From Limibacterium fermenti (GTDB lineage Bacteria; Bacteroidota; Bacteroidia; Bacteroidales; Dysgonomonadaceae): a stretch of DNA of 64,000 bases. The DNA is taken from NCBI RefSeq assembly GCF_041902845.1, contig NZ_CP159486.1, forward strand, positions 124,001 to 188,000, written 5' to 3'. Of this stretch, positions 8,427-15,342 are shown piece after piece; within the stretch, counting starts at the first letter, position 1; every line of letters begins with the position of its first letter. A model generated the notes under the pieces. That model did no database searches, had not been told where the DNA came from, and saw nothing but the letters and a program-made list of their open reading frames with translations. The position numbers and the translations under genes are program-made.

Positions 8427-8756
8427 ATGAAAAGAAGAGAATCTTATTGGGGAAAGACGATAGCGGCAACGTTCATCATAGCTGGCTTTAGCTTCGCCGT
8501 TATGCTATTGTGGAATTGGTTAATGCCGGCTGTTTTCGGATTACCGCCCGTGAATTTCTGGCAAGCATTGGGACTGTTATTGCTTTCCCGGATATTTTTT
8601 GGAAGAAGAGTAGGAATGATGAGAAATTCCGGCAATCCTATTCATCAACGATGGATGAGAATGACACCCGGCGAACGAAAAGAGTTTATCGGAAAGTGGC
8701 GTTCCGGGCATGACCATAGATGGGGTTTTCCTTATGAAAACAAAACCGACGATTAG
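8427..8756 (+). CDS. Small membrane protein next to an ECF sigma factor, 109 aa
   Basis: Not recognised as a named family. Two hydrophobic segments (about residues 10-33 and 44-57) are followed by a basic, polar C-terminal tail with RWMRMTPGERKEFIGKWRSG and HDHRW. The 3' end overlaps the sigma factor gene by 23 nt, so the two are translationally coupled. Such a pairing is typical for a membrane regulator of an ECF sigma factor. However, the protein lacks the zinc-binding HxxxCxxC pattern of ZAS anti-sigma factors, so an anti-sigma role is inference only. Confidence 0.75.
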   Translation: MKRRESYWGKTIAATFIIAGFSFAVMLLWNWLMPAVFGLPPVNFWQALGLLLLSRIFFGRRVGMMRNSGNPIHQRWMRMTPGERKEFIGKWRSGHDHRWGFPYENKTDD

Positions 8757-9339
8757 CAAGGCGCCGCCCACATCAAGCCGTTGTAATGTAGGCGACTTAT
8801 TCACAAAATACCAAAAACGGCTCAAATTATTCATACGAGGACGAGGGGTAAACAAGTACGATGTTGAAGATATTTTGCAAGATGTTTTTTATCAGTTGGC
8901 CAAAACGGCCGATGATTCCATTGACTCCATTGAGCACATGTCGGCATGGCTCTACCGGGTTACTCGCAATAGAATCGTCAACTATTATTCCAAAAAGCGT
9001 GAAACCGGATTGCCCTTTTATACGGATAATGAAGAAAATGATAAAATAGCATCCGACTTTTCGGATATCTTATTCGATGGTGAGGAAGAAGCCAACCCTT
9101 CGCCCGAAACGCAGTACTTACGCTCCCTCGTGTGGGTTGAATTGGAAAATGCGCTTTCCGAATTACCTGCGGAACAACGGCAAGTATTTATATTGACGGA
9201 ACTGGAAGGCATTCCGGTTAAGGAAATATCGAAGAATACAGGAGTACCCGTCAATACCTTATTATCCCGCAAGCATTATGCCGTGGTTCATCTCAGAAAA
9301 CGGTTCCATGAATTGTATAACGATCTAATGAAGGATTAA
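8734..9339 (+). CDS. ECF-type RNA polymerase sigma factor, 201 aa
   Basis: Region 2 is visible in YDVEDILQDVFYQLAKT and MSAWLYRVTRNRIVNYY, and region 4 in LSELPAEQRQVFILTELEG followed by VKEISKNTGVPVNTLLSRK. These are the -10 and -35 recognition domains of sigma-70 family ECF factors. The frame reaches back to 8710, but ATG 8734 gives the better start. The region between sigma 2 and 4 carries an acidic insert (NEENDKIASDF...DGEEEANP). It is coupled to the preceding membrane protein gene. No FecR-type anti-sigma or TonB receptor lies nearby, so it is not a classical SusC/D-linked sigma. Confidence 0.92.
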   Translation: MKTKPTISKAPPTSSRCNVGDLFTKYQKRLKLFIRGRGVNKYDVEDILQDVFYQLAKTADDSIDSIEHMSAWLYRVTRNRIVNYYSKKRETGLPFYTDNEENDKIASDFSDILFDGEEEANPSPETQYLRSLVWVELENALSELPAEQRQVFILTELEGIPVKEISKNTGVPVNTLLSRKHYAVVHLRKRFHELYNDLMKD

Positions 9340-9368
9340 AAGCGGGGACAAGACGGCTTCCCATCCAC

Positions 9369-9403
9369 TCTCCATCGTTCATCCTTCCTCGCTCCTCCTT
9401 CAT
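9369..9403 (+). repeat. Five heptamer repeats (consensus CSYTCMT)
   Basis: TCTCCAT, CGTTCAT, CCTTCCT, CGCTCCT and CCTTCAT lie end to end in the intergenic region before the PurF-like gene, about 50 bp upstream of its -7 box. Confidence 0.55.
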
Positions 9404-9451
9404 TTTTTATTTTTTAATCCCGAACATAGCGGATTTTTCTATAAATAGGAT

Positions 9452-9459
9452 TAAATTTG
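9452..9459 (+). promoter_or_regulatory. -7 box of the PurF-like gene
   Basis: TAAATTTG, 17 nt before the ATG at 9477. Confidence 0.6.
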
Positions 9460-9476
9460 CACCTTAATTACAGAAG

Positions 9477-11405
9477 ATGACAGATAACATTAAGCATGAA
9501 TGCGGTATCGCGTTGATCCGCTTACTAAAACCCCTCGATTATTATTTCCGCAAATACGGTACGTGGCAATACGGACTCGATAAACTGTATTTATTGATGG
9601 AGAAACAACATAACCGCGGACAGGAAGGCGCCGGACTGGCGGCCGTAAAATTAAACGCGGCGCCCGGCAACGAATTTATCTTCCGTGAAAGGGCCGAAGG
9701 GTCGGGGGCTATCTCCGAAATCTTCGAAGCGGTGCATGATGCCTTCAAGCCTTATTCTGCCGAACAACTCCATGACCCGGACTTTGCGGAGAAGTCCGTT
9801 CCTTTCGCCGCCGAATTGCTGCTCGGGCACTTGCGCTACAGTACTACCGGCAAGCGGGGATTGAAATACGTCCATCCGTTATTGAGGCGCAACAACTGGG
9901 CCTCGCGCAGCTTGGCGCTTGCCGGAAACTTCAATATGACCAATGTCGATGAAATGTTCGAGCAACTGGTGCGCGAAGGGCAGCATCCCCGCGATTTCGC
10001 CGATACGTTTGTCATGTTGGAATCGTTAGGGCATTACCTCGATCGCGAGGTGCAATATCAATACGATCATCTCGAGCAAACCGATATGGACGGGCACGAA
10101 AAGAGCCTGCTCATCGAAGACCGCCTTGATATTCCTTTCCTGCTTCGGCGTGCCGCCAAAGGCTGGGACGGAGGTTATGCGCTGTGCGGAATTATTGGTT
10201 CCGGCGACGCTTTCACAATGCGTGACCCGTGGGGTATCCGTTCGGCTTTTTATTATGCCGACGACGAAATTGCCGTGGTGGCTTCCGAACGGCCCGTCAT
10301 CCAAACCGCTTTCAATTTGAAGAAGGACGAGGTCCATGAGTTGGAACCGGGTCAGGCGCTTATCGTAAAGAAAAACGGCACCGTCTCGACCGCCCAAATC
10401 CTCGAAAAGAAGCCCAAGATCACTCCTTGTTCGTTCGAGCGCATTTATTTTTCCCGAGGCTCGGACGAAGATATTTATACCGAACGCAAAAAACTCGGCG
10501 AGTTGCTGGTGCCTAAAATCCTCGGCGCCATCGACGGTGATCTCGACAACACCGTCTTCTCGTTTATCCCCAACACGGCCGAAGTCGCTTATTTCGGCAT
10601 GTTGGAAGGTCTCGAAAGCCATTTCAACCGCCAAAAGGCGGCGCTTCTTTTTGAAAAAGGAAATCGGTTGAATCAAGAAGAAATAGAGCGAATCCTGTCG
10701 AAAAGGGTGCGCTCGGAGAAGGTGGCCATCAAAGATATCAAGCTGCGCACGTTCATCGCCGAAGGTAATTCGCGCAACGATCTGGCGGCGCACGTGTACG
10801 ATGTAACGTACGGCTCGCTCCGCCCTAAAAAAGACAATCTGGTCATCATCGACGATAGCATTGTCAGGGGAACGACTTTGAAGCAAAGCATCATCAAAAT
10901 TCTTTCCCGCCTCGAACCCAAAAAGATCATCGTCGTCTCTTCGTCGCCTCAAATACGCTACCCCGACTGTTACGGCATCGACATGTCGCGCATGAGTGAG
11001 TTTATCGCTTTCAGGGCAGCCATTGCCTTGTTGCAGGAACGGGGCCAGCAGCAGGTTATCAATCGGGTTTATGAGAAGTCGATTGCGCAGCGCCACAAGA
11101 AGAAAGAAGAGATTGTCAACTATGTAAAAGAAATTTACGCCCCGTTTACCGACGAAGAAATCTCCGACAAGATTGCGCAGATGCTGACGACGGAGGATAT
11201 CGGGACGGAGGTGAAAATAGTGTACCAAAGCATCGGCGACTTGCACCGGGCGTGTCCGAATAACAACGGCGACTGGTATTTCTCAGGCAATTACCCTACA
11301 CCCGGCGGAAACCGGTTGGTAAATAATGCTTTCATCAATTTTATCGAAAATAGCGAGAGCGGTTCGTTTCAATATACGCTCAACTTCTTAAAAAGCGGCC
11401 GATGA
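9477..11405 (+). CDS. Amidophosphoribosyltransferase-like protein, long form (642 aa)
   Basis: HECGIA near the N-terminus (Cys9) is the Ntn-type glutamine amidotransferase nucleophile, normally exposed after removal of a short propeptide. RGQEGAG and the later VIIDDSIVRGTT (about residues 455-466, the PRPP loop) show the PurF two-domain layout: ammonia from glutamine is passed to PRPP. It is about 150 residues longer than ordinary PurF, with insertions in the glutaminase half and a C-terminal extension ending NFLKSGR. Bacteroidota commonly carry such a long paralogue beside normal PurF, so its reaction may differ. The stop overlaps the phoH start by 4 nt. Many conserved PurF residues are visible, but the substrate is not certain. 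Confidence 0.85.
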   Translation: MTDNIKHECGIALIRLLKPLDYYFRKYGTWQYGLDKLYLLMEKQHNRGQEGAGLAAVKLNAAPGNEFIFRERAEGSGAISEIFEAVHDAFKPYSAEQLHDPDFAEKSVPFAAELLLGHLRYSTTGKRGLKYVHPLLRRNNWASRSLALAGNFNMTNVDEMFEQLVREGQHPRDFADTFVMLESLGHYLDREVQYQYDHLEQTDMDGHEKSLLIEDRLDIPFLLRRAAKGWDGGYALCGIIGSGDAFTMRDPWGIRSAFYYADDEIAVVASERPVIQTAFNLKKDEVHELEPGQALIVKKNGTVSTAQILEKKPKITPCSFERIYFSRGSDEDIYTERKKLGELLVPKILGAIDGDLDNTVFSFIPNTAEVAYFGMLEGLESHFNRQKAALLFEKGNRLNQEEIERILSKRVRSEKVAIKDIKLRTFIAEGNSRNDLAAHVYDVTYGSLRPKKDNLVIIDDSIVRGTTLKQSIIKILSRLEPKKIIVVSSSPQIRYPDCYGIDMSRMSEFIAFRAAIALLQERGQQQVINRVYEKSIAQRHKKKEEIVNYVKEIYAPFTDEEISDKIAQMLTTEDIGTEVKIVYQSIGDLHRACPNNNGDWYFSGNYPTPGGNRLVNNAFINFIENSESGSFQYTLNFLKSGR

Positions 11406-12349
11406 TTGAACGGGTGATTATTCTCGAAAATGTGGATCCGGTTGTTTTTTATGGTGTGAATAACAACAATATCCAACTTCTGAAAACGTTGTTTCCGAAG
11501 TTGCGCATTGTTGCACGCGGTCATGTGATGAAGATCATCGGCGATGAAGAGGAACTGGACAACTTCGAAAAGACCATCCGCGAGTTGGAGCAATTCAGTA
11601 TCGAAATGAATGTCCTGACCGAAGAGCATATTCTGGAGCTCGTAAAAGGGAAAGCGCCGGCGATTGCGGTCGTGAATAATCTCATCATTCACGGATTGAA
11701 CGGAAAACCCATCCTTGCCCGCACGGCAAACCAAAAGAAACTGGTCGAGGCGTTCGACGAAAACGATCTGGTATTTGCCATCGGGCCGGCGGGGTCGGGA
11801 AAGACTTATACCGCCATCGCTTTGGCCGTACGGGCGTTGAAAAATAAACAGGTACGGAAAATCATTCTAAGCCGTCCCGCGGTCGAAGCCGGCGAAAAGC
11901 TGGGCTTCCTTCCGGGTGATATGAAGGATAAAATCGATCCGTATCTCCAGCCGTTGTATGACGCTCTCGAAGATATGATACCACCGCTAAAGCTGAAAGA
12001 ATATATCGAGAACAAAGTCATACAGATTGCCCCGTTGGCCTTTATGCGGGGGCGGACGTTGAATGATGCGGTAATCATCCTCGACGAAGCTCAGAATACC
12101 ACCAAACCGCAGATAAAAATGTTCCTTACCCGCCTCGGAATGAGTGCGAAAATGATTGTTACCGGCGATATTACGCAAATCGATCTGCCCCGTTCGCAAC
12201 AGTCGGGATTGATCCATGCCATGCGGGTGCTCAAAAAGATCAAGGGCATCGGCGTCATCGAGTTCGGCAAAAAGGATATCGTTCGGCATAAATTGGTGCA
12301 ACGTATTGTCGAGGCGTATGAGAAAGATGAGCAAGGAGAAGAGGTATGA
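11402..12349 (+). CDS. PhoH-family ATPase, 315 aa
   Basis: Walker A GPAGSGKTYT (about residue 128) and Walker B VIILDEAQN (about residue 223) with TGDITQIDLP downstream are the PhoH P-loop ATPase signature. The N-terminal half holds the PhoH-associated RNA-binding-like segment. PhoH proteins are cytoplasmic ATPases linked to RNA metabolism and phosphate stress, with no settled biochemical role. It is translationally coupled to the PurF-like gene (ATGA overlap). The last codons and the stop (GAG GTA TGA) are made by the first unit of a 7-bp tandem repeat array, so repeat slippage could alter the C-terminus. Confidence 0.92.
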   Translation: MIERVIILENVDPVVFYGVNNNNIQLLKTLFPKLRIVARGHVMKIIGDEEELDNFEKTIRELEQFSIEMNVLTEEHILELVKGKAPAIAVVNNLIIHGLNGKPILARTANQKKLVEAFDENDLVFAIGPAGSGKTYTAIALAVRALKNKQVRKIILSRPAVEAGEKLGFLPGDMKDKIDPYLQPLYDALEDMIPPLKLKEYIENKVIQIAPLAFMRGRTLNDAVIILDEAQNTTKPQIKMFLTRLGMSAKMIVTGDITQIDLPRSQQSGLIHAMRVLKKIKGIGVIEFGKKDIVRHKLVQRIVEAYEKDEQGEEV

Positions 12350-12473
12350 GGTATGAGGTATGAAGTATGAGGTATGAGGTATGAGGTAAGAAGTATGAAG
12401 TATGAAGTATGAGGTATGAAGTATGAAGTATGTGGTATGAAGTAAGAAGTAAGAAGTAAGAAGTAAGAGGTAT
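12341..12473 (+). repeat. Heptamer tandem array, 19 units (GARGTAT/GARGTAA)
   Basis: Nineteen consecutive 7-bp units drawn from GAGGTAT, GAAGTAT, GAAGTAA and GTGGTAT run without interruption. The phoH stop codon is inside units 1-2. The array is followed by GAAAGTG and two copies of ACTGTAG. The purC start lies 98 bp beyond the last unit. Confidence 0.92.
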
Positions 12474-12570
12474 GAAAGTGACTGTAGACTGTAGACCGGC
12501 GACTGTCTCTGTGAAACTCTGAGACTCCTTTGTGCAATTTTATGTAACAACAAAATAAATAAATAACATT

Positions 12571-13524
12571 ATGAGCAATACATTAACAAAAACCCATTAT
12601 CAGTTTCCCGGACAAACCGCAGTATATCACGGCAAAGTACGCGACGTTTACAGTATTGGCAACGACACGTTAGTGATGATTGCTACCGACCGGATTTCGG
12701 CTTTCGATGTTATCCTTCCTCAGGGTATTCCCTACAAAGGACAGGTGTTGAACCAAATCGCTTCGAAGTTCCTCGACGCTACGGCCGATATTGTTCCTAA
12801 TTGGAAAACGGCTTCACCCGACCCGATGGTTACGGTGGGAGTGAAATGCCAACCCTATAAAGTGGAAATGGTGATCCGAGGCTACATTACCGGCAGTGCA
12901 TGGCGCGACTATAAGAAGGGCGCCCGCTCGATTTGCGGACTTGCCTTGCCCGAAGGATTGAAAGAGAATCAGAAGTTCGGCTCGCCCATCATTACGCCCA
13001 CGACAAAAGCCGAGCATGGGCATGATGAAAATATTTCGAAAGAAGAAATCATTGCGCAAGGCCTTGTCAGCCGCGAAGAGTACGAGCAATTGGAACAGTA
13101 CACCTATGCATTATTCCAACGAGGAACCGAAATCGCCGCCGAAAAAGGATTGATATTGGTCGATACCAAATATGAGTTCGGTAAAAAAGACGGAAAGATT
13201 TATCTGATCGACGAAATTCATACGCCCGATTCGTCCCGTTACTTTTACAGCGAGGGTTATCGGGAGCGTTTTGAAAAAGGCGAGCCGCAGAAGCAACTCT
13301 CCAAAGAGTTTGTGCGCCAATGGTTAATCGAAAACGGATTCCAAGGGCAGGCCGGGCAGCAAGTGCCGGAGATGACCGAAGCTTATTGCAAGAGCGTTTC
13401 CGAACGGTATATCGAATTATACGAAATCATCACCGGCGAAAAATTCGTCCGGGCCGATGCCAATGCCTTGACGCAACGTATCGAAAAGAACATCGTCGGC
13501 TATTTGCAACAAAACATCCGTTAA
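12571..13524 (+). CDS. purC: SAICAR synthase
   Basis: Phosphoribosylaminoimidazole-succinocarboxamide synthase joins CAIR with aspartate using ATP in purine synthesis. YHGKVRDVYSIG near the N-terminus, ATDRISAFDVILPQGIPYKG and VDTKYEFG..IYLIDEIHTPDSSRY are the PurC nucleotide- and substrate-binding blocks. The 317-aa length is that of the longer (yeast-like) form typical of Bacteroidota, against about 240 aa in enterobacteria. It starts a run purC-ubiE-aroE with gaps of 9 and -1 nt, which are probably cotranscribed. The 7-bp array lies in its upstream region. Confidence 0.95.
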   Translation: MSNTLTKTHYQFPGQTAVYHGKVRDVYSIGNDTLVMIATDRISAFDVILPQGIPYKGQVLNQIASKFLDATADIVPNWKTASPDPMVTVGVKCQPYKVEMVIRGYITGSAWRDYKKGARSICGLALPEGLKENQKFGSPIITPTTKAEHGHDENISKEEIIAQGLVSREEYEQLEQYTYALFQRGTEIAAEKGLILVDTKYEFGKKDGKIYLIDEIHTPDSSRYFYSEGYRERFEKGEPQKQLSKEFVRQWLIENGFQGQAGQQVPEMTEAYCKSVSERYIELYEIITGEKFVRADANALTQRIEKNIVGYLQQNIR

Positions 13525-13533
13525 GCGTTTATC

Positions 13534-14271
13534 ATGTCGTATCAATCCGAAAACGTTCGTCCGTACAACTCTCCCGAATCCAAAAAGAAGCAGGTGCAAC
13601 ACATGTTCGATGAGATTGCGCCTACCTACGATAAGTTGAACCGGTTCATGTCGTTGGGTATCGATAACTCCTGGCGCAGGGATGCCATTCAAAAGCTCGA
13701 GCCGCTTCATCCCGAATCTATTTTGGATATCGCCACGGGAACCGGCGACTTCGCGATTTTGGCGCAAAAGATCCTTCGTCCGCAGTCGATTGTGGGCATC
13801 GACATCTCCGACAAGATGATGGCTATCGGAGAGCAAAAGGTCGAACGGTTGGGGTTGTCGGGCGTCATTCGTTTCGAAAATCAGGATTGTACGGCTCTGA
13901 CGTTCCCCGAGAATCATTTCGATGCGGCGACCGTCGCTTTCGGAGTGCGGAATTTTGAGGATATCGATGCGGGCTTTACCGAAATCCGGCGGGTGTTAAA
14001 GCCCGGCGGACGGTTTGTTTTTCTGGAACTGACCACCCCGGAGCGCTTTCCGATGAAACAGCTCTACGGCATCTATTCCAAATACCTGATCCCGTTTATG
14101 GGACGACTTATGTCGACCGATAAACAAGCTTACGAATATCTTCCGGCTTCCATCAAGGCGTTCCCGCAAGGCGACCGCATGGTAAAAACGCTGGAGAAGA
14201 ACGGTTTTGTCAATGTCCGCCTCAAGAGATATACCGGTGGGGTATGTACGCTTTATATCGCAGAAAAATAA
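13534..14271 (+). CDS. ubiE: Demethylmenaquinone methyltransferase
   Basis: SAM-dependent C-methylation of demethylmenaquinone to menaquinone, the respiratory quinone of Bacteroidales. Motif I ILDIATGTGDFAI (residues 63-75), NRFMSLGIDNSWRR and GVRNFEDIDAGFTEIRRVLK are characteristic UbiE/MenG sequences. The length (245 aa) is typical. The stop TAA shares one base with the aroE ATG, so translation is coupled. No other men genes are in the window. Confidence 0.95.
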   Translation: MSYQSENVRPYNSPESKKKQVQHMFDEIAPTYDKLNRFMSLGIDNSWRRDAIQKLEPLHPESILDIATGTGDFAILAQKILRPQSIVGIDISDKMMAIGEQKVERLGLSGVIRFENQDCTALTFPENHFDAATVAFGVRNFEDIDAGFTEIRRVLKPGGRFVFLELTTPERFPMKQLYGIYSKYLIPFMGRLMSTDKQAYEYLPASIKAFPQGDRMVKTLEKNGFVNVRLKRYTGGVCTLYIAEK

Positions 14272-15032
14272 TGGCGAAGGATATTTACGGATTAATCGGA
14301 TTTCCACTCAAACATTCTTTTTCGGCACGATTCTTTGCCGAGAAGTTTGAAAGGGAGAATATCGATGCGGAATACCGGAATTTCGAGATCGAAGATATCC
14401 TTCAACTGCGTGAAGTAATAGAACAAAACCGGTCTTTAAAGGGACTGAATGTCACCATCCCTTATAAAGAAAGGGTACTGCCGTTGCTCGACGGGCTTTC
14501 ACCCGAGGCACAACGAATCGGGGCTGTCAATGTCATTCGAGTCGAAAGGGCATCCTCTTCCGGCGCGCAATCCTATCGGCTTACCGGCTACAATACCGAT
14601 TATGTAGGATTTAAACAATCACTCGAACCGCTTTTGGAGAAATCCGTCCACCGCAAAGCCCTCCTATTGGGTACCGGCGGAGCCTCGAAAGCCGTGGCGC
14701 ACGCGTTGGCCGATTTGGGATTGAAGGTGCAATCTGTTTCACGGACGGCCGGAAAGGATCTTCTCACGTATTCCGATTTGAACGATCGGGTATTGGAGGA
14801 GTATAAAGTCATCGTAAATGCGTCGCCAGTAGGAACATTTCCGCAGGTAAATAACTGTCCTGATATTCCGTATCAAAATCTTACCCCACATCATTTACTG
14901 TATGACCTGGTGTATAATCCAGCGGAAACACTGTTCCTGAAAAAAGGAAAAGACCGGGGAGCGACGGTCAAAAACGGAGCGGAAATGCTCGAACGCCAGG
15001 CTTTGGAAGCCTGGAAAATCTGGACGGCCTGA
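14271..15032 (+). CDS. aroE: Shikimate dehydrogenase
   Basis: Reduces 3-dehydroshikimate to shikimate with NADPH in aromatic amino-acid synthesis. GLIGFPLKHSFSARFF opens the substrate domain. LNVTIPYKE holds the catalytic lysine (K66), and LGTGGASKAVAHAL is the NADP-binding loop. The frame reaches upstream to 14244 inside ubiE, but ATG 14271 gives the canonical MAKDIYGLIG start and a 1-nt overlap with ubiE. At 253 aa it is slightly shorter than the E. coli enzyme, as usual in the phylum. Confidence 0.95.
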   Translation: MAKDIYGLIGFPLKHSFSARFFAEKFERENIDAEYRNFEIEDILQLREVIEQNRSLKGLNVTIPYKERVLPLLDGLSPEAQRIGAVNVIRVERASSSGAQSYRLTGYNTDYVGFKQSLEPLLEKSVHRKALLLGTGGASKAVAHALADLGLKVQSVSRTAGKDLLTYSDLNDRVLEEYKVIVNASPVGTFPQVNNCPDIPYQNLTPHHLLYDLVYNPAETLFLKKGKDRGATVKNGAEMLERQALEAWKIWTA

Positions 15033-15342
15033 TTGTCCCGAATCTTTAATGTACAGTTAAAATTATACGAATCTGTTTAAAATTCTTTCACCTTCGGAAA
15101 ATTTCTTTTTGAAGGCGAAGGATGCTTTTCTACCGTTATTAGTAAGAATTGAAACCGTTTTAAAAGATAACTGTAGAAAAAATCCCCACTTCCCTTTTGT
15201 TTTCATATGTAAAGAAAAGGATGACTATTTTTGCCGTGTCGATATTTCATTATTGTCTCTTGATGTAGATGTGATGAAAGAAATATCGATAAATAAGGGA
15301 TTTTTAAATAGTATAATCATTTATAATTTTATTGTATTAATT
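15033..15342. other. Intergenic region before the collagen-like lipoprotein
   Basis: AT-rich, with no gene that looks real; an open frame from 15109 is only an upstream extension of the lipoprotein gene. A perfect -7 box lies at 15226-15233, leaving a leader of about 100 nt. CCTTC near 15093 and GAAGG near 15112 could form a weak hairpin after aroE. Confidence 0.5.
15226..15233 (+). promoter_or_regulatory. -7 box of the collagen-like lipoprotein gene
   Basis: TATTTTTG followed by GCC; the ATG is about 110 nt downstream. Confidence 0.5.

Noticed and set aside
10026..11246. 406-codon open frame antisense to the PurF-like gene
   Set aside because: Exact shadow of a strongly recognised gene; no start context, and its composition is that of an antisense frame in GC-rich third positions.
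12341..12473. CRISPR or leader
   Set aside because: Uninterrupted 7-bp units, a simple tandem repeat.
11987..12553. 188-codon minus-strand frame with HTSYF repeats
   Set aside because: Translation of the 7-bp array and of antisense phoH.
15109..15342. N-terminal extension of the collagen-like lipoprotein
   Set aside because: Crosses the -7 box, lacks a signal, and the later ATG gives a proper lipobox.
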